Part shown: in pieces, positions 26,752 to 37,027 of the stretch
Layout of the letters: each line of letters opens with the position of its first letter
How positions within the stretch are numbered: the first letter of the stretch is position 1
NCBI RefSeq assembly: GCF_002849225.1
Contig: NZ_PKMC01000001.1
Span: forward strand, 639,942 to 703,941
DNA from: Actinomyces sp. UMB0138
Lineage (GTDB): Bacteria; Bacillota; Negativicutes; Veillonellales; Veillonellaceae
Direction: 5' to 3'
DNA length: 64,000 nucleotides
Notes under the pieces: generated by a model
What the model saw: the letters and a program-made list of their open reading frames with translations, nothing else
Told to the model about the DNA's origin: nothing
Database searches by the model: none
Position numbers and translations under genes: made by a program

Positions 26752-27591
26752 CTATTCGAAAAGTTGCGTGCGGAAGCTTTGTATAGCCTTCACCAGGTCG
26801 GCCTTGTCGGGCCCGTTCATTAAAATTGAGCGAGAGGCCGAAGCGAGCACATTCTCCTGCACTCCCTTGAAAACACTTGCCAATTCTTGCTTTCCGGCCC
26901 CCTGCGCTCCAAATCCAGGTGAGAGGATTGAAACCTTAGCATTAGATAAATTAATGTTCAGTTTCTTGAGTACATCACCGATAGTTGCGCCCGCAACTAT
27001 CCCGATGGGTCCCATGTGACTATTGCCACAGGCGGAATTGTTTACTTCAGCTGCGTGTTCGACTACATATTTGGCCACAGAATAGCCATTTGCAGTAGTT
27101 GCTTGCTGAACCTCTGGCCCCTCCGGATTAGACGTAAGTCCCAGTACATACAGGCCTTTGCCATTTTCAATTGCAAGGTCTACGGCAGGGCGTAAAGAGC
27201 CAAATCCGAGATATGGGCTAACGGTAATTGCATCTGCTTCCAGTGGCGCACCTTTAGCAAGGTAAGCCCTTGCATATGCGGCCATAGTCGAACCAATATC
27301 GCCACGCTTTACGTCCAATATAGACACGAGTCCGGCGTCGCGGGCAGCTTGCAAGATCTTCTCCAGAGCTGCAATTCCCGCGCTGCCGTAGCATTCGAAC
27401 AGAGCAGATTGCGGTTTCACTGCCGCAGCGTTTTCCGCCGCGGCCTCAACCGTTCGAAGCCCAAACTCGAGTGCGCCTTTCGCTGAGTTCTCGAGGCCCC
27501 AGCGCTCCAGTAGGTTCTGATGCGGATCAATGCCCACGCACACCTGCCCATATTCGCGCATGCGGGCGGCGAGCTTTTTAGCGTAGTTCAC
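26752..27591 (-). CDS. pyrF: Orotidine 5'-phosphate decarboxylase
   Basis: Last step of UMP synthesis. 279 aa, of the longer 'type 2' OMP decarboxylase class: [16 protein letters not shown], the catalytic [18 protein letters not shown] with the Lys-Asp pair, and [14 protein letters not shown] near the C-terminus. Overlaps carB by four bases and is the final gene of the pyr operon proper; mihF follows after a 98-base gap. Confidence 0.95.
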   Translation of the reverse strand: MNYAKKLAARMREYGQVCVGIDPHQNLLERWGLENSAKGALEFGLRTVEAAAENAAAVKPQSALFECYGSAGIAALEKILQAARDAGLVSILDVKRGDIGSTMAAYARAYLAKGAPLEADAITVSPYLGFGSLRPAVDLAIENGKGLYVLGLTSNPEGPEVQQATTANGYSVAKYVVEHAAEVNNSACGNSHMGPIGIVAGATIGDVLKKLNINLSNAKVSILSPGFGAQGAGKQELASVFKGVQENVLASASRSILMNGPDKADLVKAIQSFRTQLFE

Positions 27592-30500
27592 TTGTTCCTC
27601 CTAGCAATGCGATCGGCAGCGTACTCCTGCAAGGATGCAACCTGGAAGTCTGCAGGATCGATCGACAGCGCACGAACGTAGGCCGTTAGCTGCTGCATAG
27701 TGGTGATAATCGGCTTACCCGCACTAGTGGTGGCTGTGCGAATGTCGTAGCCATCCGCGCGCGAGCCCTGAGATCCTGGAGTGTTCACTACAATCGCAAT
27801 CTTCGAATCGTGAATCATATCCACGATTGTGGGTTCGCCGTCTTCGCCACGGCCATCCGATGCCTTGCGCACTACCTCACAATCGATACCGTTGCGAGCG
27901 AGAACCGCAGCAGTCCCCTTAGTAGCACATAGTTCGAAGCCCATTTCGGATAGCTGCAGCGCGGGAAGCACCAGCGCCCTCTTATCCCGGTCGGCTACCG
28001 AAATAAACAATTTGCCAGAGCTCGGAACCTCGCCAGCAACAGCTAGCAAAGATTTCGCAAAAGCAATCGGGAAGTTCTTATCGAATCCCATCACCTCACC
28101 AGTAGAACGCATCTCCGGGCCAAGGATTGTGTCGACAACCTTGCCTTCGTAATCCAAGAACCTCTTGAATGGAAGCACGGCTTCCTTGACTGCCGTAGGA
28201 TCGCCCGGAACCATCTCTGTGGCGTCCTTTGCCGGCAGCATTCCTTCTTCCTTCAGCTGCGCAATCGTCCTTCCGATCATTACTCGGGCAGCTGCCTTAG
28301 CCAAGGAGACGCCGGTAGCCTTGGAAACGAACGGGACGGTACGCGAGGCACGCGGATTAGCTTCGATTACGTAGAGCACGCCAGATAGCAGAGCAAACTG
28401 AATGTTGATCAGGCCACGCACACCTACGCCTGCAGCAATAGCTTCGGTAGCTTTGCGAATCTGCCGAATGCGGGCCTGGGACAAAGTCATTGGCGGAATC
28501 ACACATGAGGAGTCGCCCGAGTGAACCCCGGCCTCTTCGACGTGTTCCATGACGCCGCCAAGGAATAGTTCGGTGCCATCGTAGAGAGCATCCACGTCAA
28601 TTTCGATCGCGTCATCCAGGAAACGGTCGATCAGCAGTGGCCCTTGGCCAGCGCCTTCGGCTGCGATACCAGAAGATTCTAGATACTCATTTAGAGCCTT
28701 CTCGTCATAGATGATAGCCATACCACGACCGCCTAGGACGAACGAAGGACGTACCAGCACCGGGTAGCCAACCTCCAAAGCGGCGCTGCGGGCTTCTTCG
28801 ACGGTGTGGGCAGTACCGTGCGCAGGAGCATCGAGTCCGGCCCGATCCAATACTCCCCCGAAAATCTCGCGATCTTCAGCAGCATCGATTGCCTTTGGAG
28901 AAGTACCAATAATTGGCACTCCAGCCTTCTCTAGCTTTGCTGCCAGGGAGAGCGGAGTCTGCCCACCGAGCTGAACGATCATCCCGGCAACAGGACCGGC
29001 CTGACATTCGGCACGGTAAATTTCGAGGACGTGCTCGAAGGTAAGCGGTTCAAAGTACAGCCGAGAAGAAATGTCGTAGTCAGTGGACACCGTTTCCGGA
29101 TTGCAGTTGACCATGATGGTGTCATAGTCCTTTGCCAGTTCCATGGTCGCGTGCACACAGGAGTAGTCGAACTCAATGCCCTGACCGATGCGGTTGGGAC
29201 CGGAGCCCAAGATAATGATTGCTTCCCGATCGCGCGGGGCCACCTCATTCTCGAAATCGTAAGTCGAGTAGTGATAGGGGGTGTCCGCAGCAAATTCAGC
29301 AGCACAGGTGTCGACGGTTTTGTACACCGGGTACAGCCCGTAGGCATGTCGAACCTCGCGAACTGTGTCTTCGGTCAGTCCCCTAATCTCTGCTATCTGC
29401 AGATCAGTGAAACCGTGCCGTTTAGCCTCGGTCATGATCTGCTTGTCCAAAGCATCGGCCTTCTCGATTGCAGTTGCAATTTCGTTGATCAGGACAACCT
29501 GATCAACGAACCACGGGTCAATCTGGGTTGCCTCAACTATCTGCTCGGCGCTAGCACCTGCCCAGATAGCCTGCTGAACCTGCACCATCCGGTGCTCGGT
29601 CGGAACTTTGATCTGCTCGAGCAACTCAGCTAGTTCTTCCGCCGAGGGCGCGGTGCCCTTCCAGGTGAAACGAGTGCCCTTCTTGTCAATGGAGTTCATT
29701 GCTTTCTGCAGAGCTTCGGCATAGTTACGGCCAATTGCCATCGCCTCGCCCACAGACTTCATAGAAGTGGTCAGACGCGGATCTGCAGCAGGGAACTTTT
29801 CAAAAGCAAAGCGCGGCACCTTCACCACGACGTAGTCGAGTGTCGGTTCGAAAGATGCGGGAGTAGAGCCGGTGATGTCGTTGGGAATCTCGTCTAACGT
29901 GTAGCCCACCGCCAGCCTGGCTGCCATCTTCGCGATCGGGAAACCAGTTGCCTTGGATGCAAGCGCTGAGGACCTAGAAACTCGCGGGTTCATCTCGATT
30001 ACAATTACGCGGCCGGTCTTCGGATCCACGGCAAACTGAATGTTACAGCCGCCGGTATCTACCCCGACCTCGCGAATGACGGCGATACCGATGTCGCGCA
30101 GATTCTGCAGTTCCCTATCAGTCAGGGTGAGTGCAGGTGCAACAGTGATCGAGTCACCAGTATGGATGCCCACCGGATCGACGTTCTCGATAGAGCAGAC
30201 CACAACTACGTTGTCTGCCTTGTCGCGCATCAGTTCTAGCTCGTATTCCTTCCAGCCCAGGATGGACTCTTCCAGCAATACTTCGTTCGTAATTGAATCG
30301 TGCAGGCCTTCTCCGGCAATCCGGTCCAGATCCTCACGGTTGTACGCGAAACCACTGCCCAGTCCGCCCATGGTGAAGGAGGGCCTCACTACCAGCGGAT
30401 AGCCCAATTTCTCGGCGGCTTCGTGGCATTCTTCCAATGAGTGCGCAATGTAGGAGCGAGCTACTTCAGCCCCGCAGCGCTCAACCACGGCTTTGAACTC

Positions 30501-30890
30501 ATCACGATCCTCGCCAGCATTGATGGCCTCAGCGCTAGCACCGATAAGTTCCACTCCGAACTCATCGAGTATTCCTTCGTTCTTGAGGGCGATCGCCGCA
30601 TTTAGTGCAGTCTGCCCCCCCAAGGTCGGCAGCAATGCGTCCGGACGCTCCTTATCGATGATGCGGCGCAAAGACTGCGTGGTTAGCGGCTCAATGTAAG
30701 TCGCATCCGCCATCTCTGGATCAGTCATGATGGTTGCCGGGTTCGAGTTGACCAGCACAACTCGCAGACCTTCCTCGCGCAGTACGCGACATGCCTGCGT
30801 CCCCGAATAGTCGAACTCGCAAGCCTGACCTATGACAATGGGGCCAGAACCAATAACTAGAACAGATTCAATGTCATTGCGGCGAGGCAT
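27588..30890 (-). CDS. carB: Carbamoyl-phosphate synthase large subunit
   Basis: Synthesises carbamoyl phosphate from ammonia (passed from CarA), bicarbonate and two ATP. 1100 aa, the usual size: two homologous ATP-grasp halves (each with a [13 protein letters not shown] or [13 protein letters not shown] opening and a PSFTMGGLG or PSFVLGGRG loop) and a C-terminal MGS-like allosteric domain ([15 protein letters not shown] to about 1090). ATG directly abuts the carA stop (TAAATG). Part of pyrR-pyrB-pyrC-carA-carB-pyrF. Confidence 0.97.
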   Translation of the reverse strand: MPRRNDIESVLVIGSGPIVIGQACEFDYSGTQACRVLREEGLRVVLVNSNPATIMTDPEMADATYIEPLTTQSLRRIIDKERPDALLPTLGGQTALNAAIALKNEGILDEFGVELIGASAEAINAGEDRDEFKAVVERCGAEVARSYIAHSLEECHEAAEKLGYPLVVRPSFTMGGLGSGFAYNREDLDRIAGEGLHDSITNEVLLEESILGWKEYELELMRDKADNVVVVCSIENVDPVGIHTGDSITVAPALTLTDRELQNLRDIGIAVIREVGVDTGGCNIQFAVDPKTGRVIVIEMNPRVSRSSALASKATGFPIAKMAARLAVGYTLDEIPNDITGSTPASFEPTLDYVVVKVPRFAFEKFPAADPRLTTSMKSVGEAMAIGRNYAEALQKAMNSIDKKGTRFTWKGTAPSAEELAELLEQIKVPTEHRMVQVQQAIWAGASAEQIVEATQIDPWFVDQVVLINEIATAIEKADALDKQIMTEAKRHGFTDLQIAEIRGLTEDTVREVRHAYGLYPVYKTVDTCAAEFAADTPYHYSTYDFENEVAPRDREAIIILGSGPNRIGQGIEFDYSCVHATMELAKDYDTIMVNCNPETVSTDYDISSRLYFEPLTFEHVLEIYRAECQAGPVAGMIVQLGGQTPLSLAAKLEKAGVPIIGTSPKAIDAAEDREIFGGVLDRAGLDAPAHGTAHTVEEARSAALEVGYPVLVRPSFVLGGRGMAIIYDEKALNEYLESSGIAAEGAGQGPLLIDRFLDDAIEIDVDALYDGTELFLGGVMEHVEEAGVHSGDSSCVIPPMTLSQARIRQIRKATEAIAAGVGVRGLINIQFALLSGVLYVIEANPRASRTVPFVSKATGVSLAKAAARVMIGRTIAQLKEEGMLPAKDATEMVPGDPTAVKEAVLPFKRFLDYEGKVVDTILGPEMRSTGEVMGFDKNFPIAFAKSLLAVAGEVPSSGKLFISVADRDKRALVLPALQLSEMGFELCATKGTAAVLARNGIDCEVVRKASDGRGEDGEPTIVDMIHDSKIAIVVNTPGSQGSRADGYDIRTATTSAGKPIITTMQQLTAYVRALSIDPADFQVASLQEYAADRIARRNK

Positions 30891-32075
30891 TTACTTGGAC
30901 TCCTTATTGTCTTCAATCATGGTCAGGAAACGATCAAACAGATGCTCAGCATCGTGAGGACCGGCGGCTGCTTCCGGGTGGTATTGCACAGAGAAGGCGG
31001 GAATATCCAGGGCTTTCAGCCCCTCTACTACCCCGTCGTTTAACCCCAGGTGGGAAACCTCCACCCTGCCGTAACGGCCATCGTCATATGGGGCCACCGA
31101 TACTTCGTCTACGGGCGCATCTACCGCAAAACCGTGATTGTGGGCCGTGATCTCTACTCGACCGGTAGCCCGGTCTAGCACCGGCTGGTTTACCCCTCGG
31201 TGCCCATAAGTGAGCTTGTAAGTGCCATATCCGAGTGCCCGCCCAAGAATCTGATTGCCAAAGCAAATGCCGAAGAACGGAATCTTCCGATCCAACACTG
31301 CCCGCAGCAGTTCTACCTCGTGCTCAGAGGTGGATGGGTCACCCGGGCCATTGGAGAAGAACACCCCGTCCGGCTCGATTTCAAGAATGTCGGCAAGCGT
31401 GGCCGACTGTGGGAGGACGTGTACCTCGATGCCGCGAGCTGCCATTTGTTCTGGGGTGCGCGACTTAATTCCAAGGTCCAAGGCGGCCACCTTAGCCACC
31501 GGGGTCTTCCCCTCGTATTCGCCAGTAGGCGCTACTACATAGGCTTCCTTGGTAGTTACTGCCCCAGCAAGAGCAGCCCCTGCCATGGCAGGCTGTTCAC
31601 AAACGATTGACACCAGGTTGGCCAGTGCAGCCTCAGTTAGGTTCTCGGCTCCAGCTGGAAGCGCATCCCCAGAGAAGATGCCCGCCTTCAGCGCACCCTT
31701 TTCCCGCAAGTGCCGGGTCAGAGCCCGCGTGTCGACCTCGCAGATACCGACAATGGACTGCTCTTTGAGTGCATCTTCCAAAGCGCCTTCAGAACGCCAA
31801 TTTGAGGTAATGCGCGAGCCCTCGCGTACAGCGTAGCCTGCGACCCAAATACGCTTAGATTCGTTATCTGTCTGGTTTACGCCAGTGTTGCCAATATGCG
31901 GAGCAGTCTGAATAACGATCTGCCCATAGTAAGAAGGATCGGTCAGGGTTTCCTGGTAACCGGTCATACCGGTAGCAAAAACAGCCTCGCCTAGCGCGCG
32001 ACCAGTTGCTCCGTATACCTTTCCGGGAAGATAGAAGCCGTCCTCGAAAACGATTATCGCGAGATCGCGAAACAT
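30891..32075 (-). CDS. carA: Carbamoyl-phosphate synthase small (glutaminase) subunit
   Basis: Glutamine amidotransferase subunit delivering ammonia to CarB. 394 aa. The N-terminal CPSase small-chain domain has [16 protein letters not shown] and [16 protein letters not shown]; the class I glutaminase domain has the nucleophile in [17 protein letters not shown] and the catalytic His/Glu in [16 protein letters not shown] 32075 with a GAGAGGA ribosome site gives the normal N-terminus; the open frame extends to 32456 only as pyrC shadow. Confidence 0.96.
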   Translation of the reverse strand: MFRDLAIIVFEDGFYLPGKVYGATGRALGEAVFATGMTGYQETLTDPSYYGQIVIQTAPHIGNTGVNQTDNESKRIWVAGYAVREGSRITSNWRSEGALEDALKEQSIVGICEVDTRALTRHLREKGALKAGIFSGDALPAGAENLTEAALANLVSIVCEQPAMAGAALAGAVTTKEAYVVAPTGEYEGKTPVAKVAALDLGIKSRTPEQMAARGIEVHVLPQSATLADILEIEPDGVFFSNGPGDPSTSEHEVELLRAVLDRKIPFFGICFGNQILGRALGYGTYKLTYGHRGVNQPVLDRATGRVEITAHNHGFAVDAPVDEVSVAPYDDGRYGRVEVSHLGLNDGVVEGLKALDIPAFSVQYHPEAAAGPHDAEHLFDRFLTMIEDNKESK

Positions 32076-32104
32076 AAGTGTCCTCTCGGGTGGGTTAGCC
32101 ACCG

Positions 32105-33406
32105 TTAGTTGAAGTTGACTAGTTTTCCATCGCGGACGGTCATCTTGCCGCGATATAGCGTGTATTTGATTTGTCCAGGAAGCTCTCGGCCTACGAAGGG
32201 GGTGTTCGTAGACATGGACTTCTGCGAGCTCGGATCTACCTTGCGCACGATGGTCGGATCTACCAAGGTGACGTTTGCAAAAGAACCGCTCGCAATGTCC
32301 TGGCCCTGATCGGCTACTCGACCAATCTTTGCAGGAGTCTTGGACAGAACCTGGGCGACCTGCCCCCAAGTAAGCCTGCCGGTGTTCACCATCGTGTCGA
32401 TAACTACGGGTAAAGCAGTTTCCAATCCGGTCATCCCAAAGGCACCGGACTGCCAATCACAGTCCTTGTCCTCGATCGGGTGTGGGGCGTGATCGGTACC
32501 CACAATGTCGATGGTTCCGTCTTCGAGGCCGGCGCGCACCGCCTCCACATCAGCTGCGGAACGCAACGGCGGGTTCACCTTGTACAGCGGGTCGTAGCTG
32601 CGGGCCTCCTCCTCTGTCAAGTACAGGTGGTGGGGCGTCACTTCAGCAGTTACGTTGATTCCCCTCTCCTTGGCCCATCGCACCAGTTCAACCGAACGCG
32701 CCGTGGACAGGTGGCATACGTGCAACCGAGACTTTGTAAGTTCAGCTAGCATTACGTCGCGGGCAATAATAGATTCTTCAGCAACTCCAGGCCAGCCTTT
32801 GAGGCCCAGTTCGTCAGAGAGAGCCGATTCGTTCATCTGGGCGCCCTCAGTGAGCTCTGGATCCTGGGCATGCTGAGCCACAACGCCATCGTAGGCACGC
32901 ACGTATTCCAAAGCGTGCCGCATAAGCAGTGCATCATGTACACACTTGCCATCGTCAGAGAACACCCGAACCTTCGACTTGCAGGTCGCCATCGCGCCGA
33001 GGGCGGCCATGTGCTCCCCGCGCAGCCCCGCAGACACTGCCCCGACGGGACGTACCTGTACGTACCCGGCTTCGTCTCCCAATGCCTGCACCTGTTCGAC
33101 AACCGGTGCGTCGTCGGCGACCGGGGTGGTGTTTGCCATGGCGTGTACGCAGGTGTACCCGCCCATGGCCGCAGCCTGGCTTCCAGTGCGCACCGTCTCA
33201 AAGTTTTCCTGACCGGGTTCGCGCAGATGAGTATGAAGATCAACCAGGCCTGGCAGCGCGATCAAACCCGAACCATCAATTCTTTCCGGATCTTCTAGAT
33301 AGCTTGCTGCATCTGGACCTACCGCGACGATTTTTTCGTCCTTGATCGCAATATCTGCGACCTGTTCGCCCTCTATATTTGCGCCTGAAATAAGAATTTC
33401 GCTCAT
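32105..33406 (-). CDS. pyrC: Dihydroorotase
   Basis: Cyclises carbamoyl aspartate to dihydroorotate. 433 aa, class I dihydroorotase of the amidohydrolase fold, with the metal site [48 protein letters not shown] and the catalytic aspartate in [11 protein letters not shown]. Starts two bases after the pyrB stop. Confidence 0.96.
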   Translation of the reverse strand: MSEILISGANIEGEQVADIAIKDEKIVAVGPDAASYLEDPERIDGSGLIALPGLVDLHTHLREPGQENFETVRTGSQAAAMGGYTCVHAMANTTPVADDAPVVEQVQALGDEAGYVQVRPVGAVSAGLRGEHMAALGAMATCKSKVRVFSDDGKCVHDALLMRHALEYVRAYDGVVAQHAQDPELTEGAQMNESALSDELGLKGWPGVAEESIIARDVMLAELTKSRLHVCHLSTARSVELVRWAKERGINVTAEVTPHHLYLTEEEARSYDPLYKVNPPLRSAADVEAVRAGLEDGTIDIVGTDHAPHPIEDKDCDWQSGAFGMTGLETALPVVIDTMVNTGRLTWGQVAQVLSKTPAKIGRVADQGQDIASGSFANVTLVDPTIVRKVDPSSQKSMSTNTPFVGRELPGQIKYTLYRGKMTVRDGKLVNFN

Positions 33407-33407
33407 T

Positions 33408-34367
33408 TTACTTTTCCTTCGCTAGCAGCAGGTAGAGAGCTGCCATTCGCACTGACACACCATTTGCAACCTGTTCCACGATTACAGACTTGTCTGAGTC
33501 AGCTGCTTCCGCACAAATCTCCAAGCCTCGGTTCATAGGACCGGGGTGCATGACAATGGTCTTTTCGGGGAGCGCCTCGAAACGTTCCCGGTTCAGGCTG
33601 TAGAGCCTCCGATATTCCACCGGGGACGGGAAGTATCCGCCGCCGGCGGAGGACATCCGTTCCCGTTGAATACGCAGCATCATTACCGCGTCTGGAGCCG
33701 ATTTCAGGGCCTCGTCGAAATCATAAGTAACCTCGCACGGCCAGGTCTCGATTCCATAGGGAACCAAGGTTGGGGGTGCGACCAAAGTTACCTTGGCACC
33801 GAGTAGATGCAATAGATCTACGTCCGAGCGGGCCACCCGCGAATGTTGGATGTCGCCGACAATGACTACGTGAGCACCGGCGATGTCAGAACCGGCAGGG
33901 GCAGGTTTTCCCTGTGCACGGAAGTGCCGGCGCAATGTCATCGCGTCCAGTAGTGCCTGTGTCGGGTGCTGATGGGTACCGTCGCCAGCATTCAGAACCG
34001 GCAGTCCGATCCAGCCCGCATGGGCTAGCCGGTGAGCGGCGCCAGAATGGTTGTGCCGCACAACTATGGCATCGGCTCCCATTGCCGAAAGAGTTAGGGC
34101 GGTGTCTTTTAGCGATTCGCCCTTCGAGACTGAGGAACCTTTCGCGGAAAAGTTAATCACGTCAGCCGACAGTCTCTTTTCGGCGGCTTCAAAAGACTGC
34201 CTAGTCCTGGTGGAGTCCTCGAAGAATAGGTTCACTACTGTCTTCCCGCGCAGGGTGGGTAGCTTCTTTACTGCCCTGGACTGAGTCGCTGCCATGGTTT
34301 CGGCAGTGTCCAGGATTTCGATAGCTTCGGCTCGGCTCAAATCTTTGATCGATATTAGATGATCCAT
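33408..34367 (-). CDS. pyrB: Aspartate carbamoyltransferase catalytic subunit
   Basis: First committed step of pyrimidine synthesis: carbamoyl phosphate plus aspartate. 319 aa with the carbamoyl-phosphate loop [19 protein letters not shown], the mobile-loop region [18 protein letters not shown] and [12 protein letters not shown], and a C-terminal [11 protein letters not shown]. No pyrI regulatory gene is nearby. One base separates it from pyrR. Confidence 0.97.
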   Translation of the reverse strand: MDHLISIKDLSRAEAIEILDTAETMAATQSRAVKKLPTLRGKTVVNLFFEDSTRTRQSFEAAEKRLSADVINFSAKGSSVSKGESLKDTALTLSAMGADAIVVRHNHSGAAHRLAHAGWIGLPVLNAGDGTHQHPTQALLDAMTLRRHFRAQGKPAPAGSDIAGAHVVIVGDIQHSRVARSDVDLLHLLGAKVTLVAPPTLVPYGIETWPCEVTYDFDEALKSAPDAVMMLRIQRERMSSAGGGYFPSPVEYRRLYSLNRERFEALPEKTIVMHPGPMNRGLEICAEAADSDKSVIVEQVANGVSVRMAALYLLLAKEK

Positions 34368-34368
34368 A

Positions 34369-34917
34369 TTATTTTTCCTGCTCGATTAAAACGGCGTCTT
34401 CTCCGTCGATTTCCATGGTGCGAACTACGATCGATTCCTCTTTCGAGGAGGGAAGATTCTTTCCTACGTAATCGGCCCTGATCGGAAGTTCTCTGTGTCC
34501 CCTATCCACCAGTACAGCAAGCCTCACAACGGAGGGACGTCCAATGTCTACGAGGGCGTCCAGCGCGGCTCGAATGGTTCGCCCCGAGTACAGAACGTCG
34601 TCTACTAACACCACTGTCTTGCCATCAATGCCAGAGTCAGGAATTGACGTCGGGTGGGGGTTTCGCACCGGGTTCTCGGATAGGTCGTCGCGGTACATGG
34701 TCGTATCGATGATGCCGAGTGATACGGGAGCACCTTCACGCTCAAGAACCTTGTAGATGCGATTTGCAAGAGGCACCCCGCCAGTGGGAATGCCGAGCAG
34801 AACGATCTCGGAGGCATCCTGGTTGCGCTCCAAAATCTCGTATGAAATGCGTTTTAGCGAGCGGGATATATCCTCCCGCGACAGGACTTTTTTAGCCCCT
34901 GGGGTAGCGTGCGCCAC
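34369..34917 (-). CDS. pyrR: Bifunctional pyr operon regulator / uracil phosphoribosyltransferase PyrR
   Basis: UMP-responsive RNA-binding regulator of the pyr operon, also with phosphoribosyltransferase fold. 182 aa; the PRPP loop reads [18 protein letters not shown] and the N-terminal [20 protein letters not shown] is family-typical. GTG start at 34917 with the strong ribosome site AAGGAGG five bases upstream. A near-consensus PyrR-binding loop lies immediately before this ribosome site, predicting autogenous translational control of the operon. Confidence 0.96.
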   Translation of the reverse strand: MAHATPGAKKVLSREDISRSLKRISYEILERNQDASEIVLLGIPTGGVPLANRIYKVLEREGAPVSLGIIDTTMYRDDLSENPVRNPHPTSIPDSGIDGKTVVLVDDVLYSGRTIRAALDALVDIGRPSVVRLAVLVDRGHRELPIRADYVGKNLPSSKEESIVVRTMEIDGEDAVLIEQEK

Positions 34918-34932
34918 ACCCGCCTCCTTCTC

Positions 34933-34946
34933 CGCCTCACAGGACG
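34933..34946 (-). promoter_or_regulatory. PyrR-binding RNA loop in pyr leader
   Basis: On the minus strand the RNA CGUCCUGUGAGGCG matches 12 of 14 positions of the PyrR recognition consensus ARUCCNGNGAGGYU, including the fully conserved UCC, G and GAGG. Flanking bases can close a CCG/CGG stem with a bulged U and a UGUGA loop. The AAGGAGG ribosome site begins a few bases after the stem, so PyrR binding would be expected to hinder pyrR translation, as proposed for mycobacteria. Confidence 0.75.
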
Positions 34947-34971
34947 GTCATTAAAGGGTTTGGACACCCCA

Positions 34972-35000
34972 AGTTTAGCGTCCGAGGGCGGCCCTGTCAC
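34972..35000 (-). promoter_or_regulatory. pyr operon promoter
   Basis: Minus-strand -35 GTGACA (34995-35000) and -10 TAAACT (34972-34977) with an ideal 17-base spacer. Transcription would begin near 34965, giving a leader of roughly 48 bases that contains the PyrR-binding loop before the pyrR GTG. Confidence 0.65.
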
Positions 35001-35053
35001 TTACGGAAAGCGGCATTAAAGCAGGAGGTGGCGAACATGACAGAAAAATTTTC

Positions 35054-35073
35054 GGGCCACCCGAAGGTGGCCC
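35054..35073 (-). terminator. Terminator after nusB
   Basis: Eight-base perfect GC-rich stem, arms 35054-35061 and 35066-35073; on the minus strand the loop is a C(UUCG)G tetraloop, an exceptionally stable type, followed by GAAAAUUUUU. It sits five bases after the nusB stop and separates the efp-nusB unit from the pyr promoter. Confidence 0.9.
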
Positions 35074-35078
35074 AAAAA

Positions 35079-35906
35079 CTATTCCTCTTCCTCGTCTTCC
35101 AAGAAGTCGCCAGCAGCCAAATTTGCTAGCGCCTGTGCGACGGAATCTGCTCCAGGTCGTGGCGGCGCATCAGCTTCAGTAGCCTCTTCAGCCCTGACCG
35201 ATTGATCCGGTTCTTCGGAAGGTACCTCAACTTTGTCGGTTGGCGCCTTCGCAGCTTCTACTGCATCTTCACCGGCAGCGTCCGATAGCTCAGCCGTATC
35301 CGCATCCTCGGTACCGGCTTCGCCGGCGTTGTCCTCTTGGTCAGAACCGGCCTCTTCTACAGGAACAACGACGCTGCCTTCAGGAAGAGTCTCCTTGGCA
35401 GGCAAGTCGACGCCCTCTGCAAAATCTTCCGGCACCGTTGCAGAACCAAACACTGCTTGGCGTGCTTTCGACACCTTCAGAATGCGATCCAAAATCGCAT
35501 TCACAAAAGCGGGCGTCTTGTCAGAGGCAATAACCTCCGAAATAGCCATCGCCTCTTTGATCGCAACGGGACCGTCGATCTCGTCGTTGAACATGATTTC
35601 CCATGCCCCGACGCGCAAGATTGCCAGGTCCACTCCCGGCATGCGATCAAGCGTCCAGTTAGTCGCGTTGGCCGAAATAGCCTCGTCGATCTCGTTTACA
35701 TGGTCCGCAACCCCAAGCACGATTTGGTAGGCGTACGGGGGGATCCCGGTTTGGGCGGTGGACACAACCTGCCTTGCCCGCGCCAAGTCCTTTATCCGCT
35801 CCGGGGTAGAGCCAAAGCCGCGCTGGTCGGCTTCGAAGAGGGTATCTACTGCCCTGCTGCGAGCCTTCGTTCGACCAGTAAACTTCCTATTTTTCTTCCT
35901 TGACAT
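35079..35906 (-). CDS. nusB: Transcription antitermination factor NusB with long acidic tail
   Basis: RNA-binding component of the rRNA antitermination complex with S10/NusE. Residues about 10-150 form the NusB domain: RSRAVDTLFEADQRG, YAYQIVLGVADHVNEIDEAI, LDRMPGVDLAILRVGAWE, PVAIKEAMAISE and TPAFVNAILDRI. The remaining about 125 residues are low-complexity, rich in Glu, Asp and Ala, ending in DEEEE; typical NusB proteins are about 140-160 aa. The tail is probably disordered. ATG overlaps the efp stop by one base (TAATG). Confidence 0.92.
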   Translation of the reverse strand: MSRKKNRKFTGRTKARSRAVDTLFEADQRGFGSTPERIKDLARARQVVSTAQTGIPPYAYQIVLGVADHVNEIDEAISANATNWTLDRMPGVDLAILRVGAWEIMFNDEIDGPVAIKEAMAISEVIASDKTPAFVNAILDRILKVSKARQAVFGSATVPEDFAEGVDLPAKETLPEGSVVVPVEEAGSDQEDNAGEAGTEDADTAELSDAAGEDAVEAAKAPTDKVEVPSEEPDQSVRAEEATEADAPPRPGADSVAQALANLAAGDFLEDEEEE

Positions 35907-36469
35907 TATTCGGTCACGCGCGAGACGTATTCACCGGTACGGGTGTCCACCTTCACCTTAGTGCCCTGTTCCAGGAAGAGCGGCACCTGGATTTCAGCAC
36001 CGGTTTCGACGGTGGCAGGCTTAGTACCGGCATTGGAACGGTCACCCTGCAGACCGGGCTCGGTGTAGGTGATCTCGAGGGTCACCTGCGGGGGCAGTTC
36101 TACGAAAAGAACGTTGCCCTCGTTGAAGGAGACGATGACCTTCTGGCCTTCGAGCATGAACTTCTTGGCGTCGCCAACAATGTCCTCGGGGATTTCTACC
36201 TGCTCGTAGTTGTCATCATCCATGAACACGAAGAATTCGCCGTCGTTGTACAGGTAGGACATGTCGCGGCGATCGACGGTAGCTGTCTCGACCTTGACCC
36301 CGGCGTTAAAGGTCTTGTCGATGGTCTTGCCAGACAGGACGTTCTTCATCTTGGTGCGTACGAATGCCGGTCCCTTGCCAGGCTTGACATGCTGAAATTC
36401 GACTACCTGCCACAGCTGGTTGTCGATCTTTAGCACCATACCGTTCTTTAGGTCATTGGTCGTTGCCAT
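35906..36469 (-). CDS. efp: Elongation factor P
   Basis: Relieves ribosome stalling at polyproline stretches. 187 aa, three beta-barrel domains; the tip loop of domain I reads KPGKGPAF with the functional lysine at about residue 33. The PGKGP loop marks the EF-P subfamily described in Actinobacteria whose lysine works without modification; no epmA/epmB-like gene is seen here. ATG 36469 with AAAGGACAC upstream. Forms a two-gene unit with nusB ended by the UUCG terminator. Confidence 0.97.
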   Translation of the reverse strand: MATTNDLKNGMVLKIDNQLWQVVEFQHVKPGKGPAFVRTKMKNVLSGKTIDKTFNAGVKVETATVDRRDMSYLYNDGEFFVFMDDDNYEQVEIPEDIVGDAKKFMLEGQKVIVSFNEGNVLFVELPPQVTLEITYTEPGLQGDRSNAGTKPATVETGAEIQVPLFLEQGTKVKVDTRTGEYVSRVTE

Positions 36470-36538
36470 TAGTGTGTCCTTTCAAAAATTTTCACTCTGA
36501 CTTTAAACACTACCTGCTTCAAGCGCAAACCCGTTATT

Positions 36539-37027
36539 TTATAGGCCGAGCTCACGGATTATTGCTGCGGCGCTCTCTTCAGGAGTGGCCTCGGAGGTAT
36601 CTATTTCTACCGCGGCCAGTGGGCGTAGTTCTTCTTCACGGCGTTTCTTTAGTGCGGCAAAGGTTGCATTTGGGGTGCCGAGGGCGATTGAGCGAGGCGC
36701 GTTTAAGCCGTTGCGCACCGCCAACACGTGAGTCCTGGCATTGAGTAGCACAACCGGAGATTTTCCAAGGAGCTCTGCCACGGCGGCGTAAGTGGGACCC
36801 GCCGATGGCAGCCCTACCACTGCGCAACCCGAGTTCAGCCCCTTCAAGCATTCTTCGAGTTCGACCTTTCGGTATGCCTCTTCCCCATCATTTAGCAAAA
36901 TTGCGCTTCCGCCACGCTCGGCCATATGGGCCTCGGTGTCCCAAAAGCTAAGTTTCATTGCCTTTGCAAGGCACTCTCCGACGGTGCTGACTCCTGCTGC
37001 AGGCAGACCGAGCAGTACTAGTCTCAC
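36539..37027 (-). CDS. Shikimate-kinase-like protein lacking catalytic residues
   Basis: 162 aa, same length and fold signals as shikimate kinase but degenerate. It opens [20 protein letters not shown], where the Walker A Lys is replaced by Val; the D-x-D substrate/metal site reads WDTEAH; the GGG loop is replaced by VVGLPSAG; the lid arginines are not in place. The EEAYRKVELEECL segment still resembles the FR-x-x-E region of the active kinase. It overlaps aroKB by four bases (GTGA), so it is coexpressed with the fused active kinase. Probably a pseudoenzyme or a decaying duplicate; a regulatory role in the shikimate pathway is possible but unproven. Confidence 0.65.
   Translation of the reverse strand: MRLVLLGLPAAGVSTVGECLAKAMKLSFWDTEAHMAERGGSAILLNDGEEAYRKVELEECLKGLNSGCAVVGLPSAGPTYAAVAELLGKSPVVLLNARTHVLAVRNGLNAPRSIALGTPNATFAALKKRREEELRPLAAVEIDTSEATPEESAAAIIRELGL

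Noticed and set aside
29031-29633. 200-aa plus-strand frame
   Set aside because: Antisense of carB; no family resemblance.
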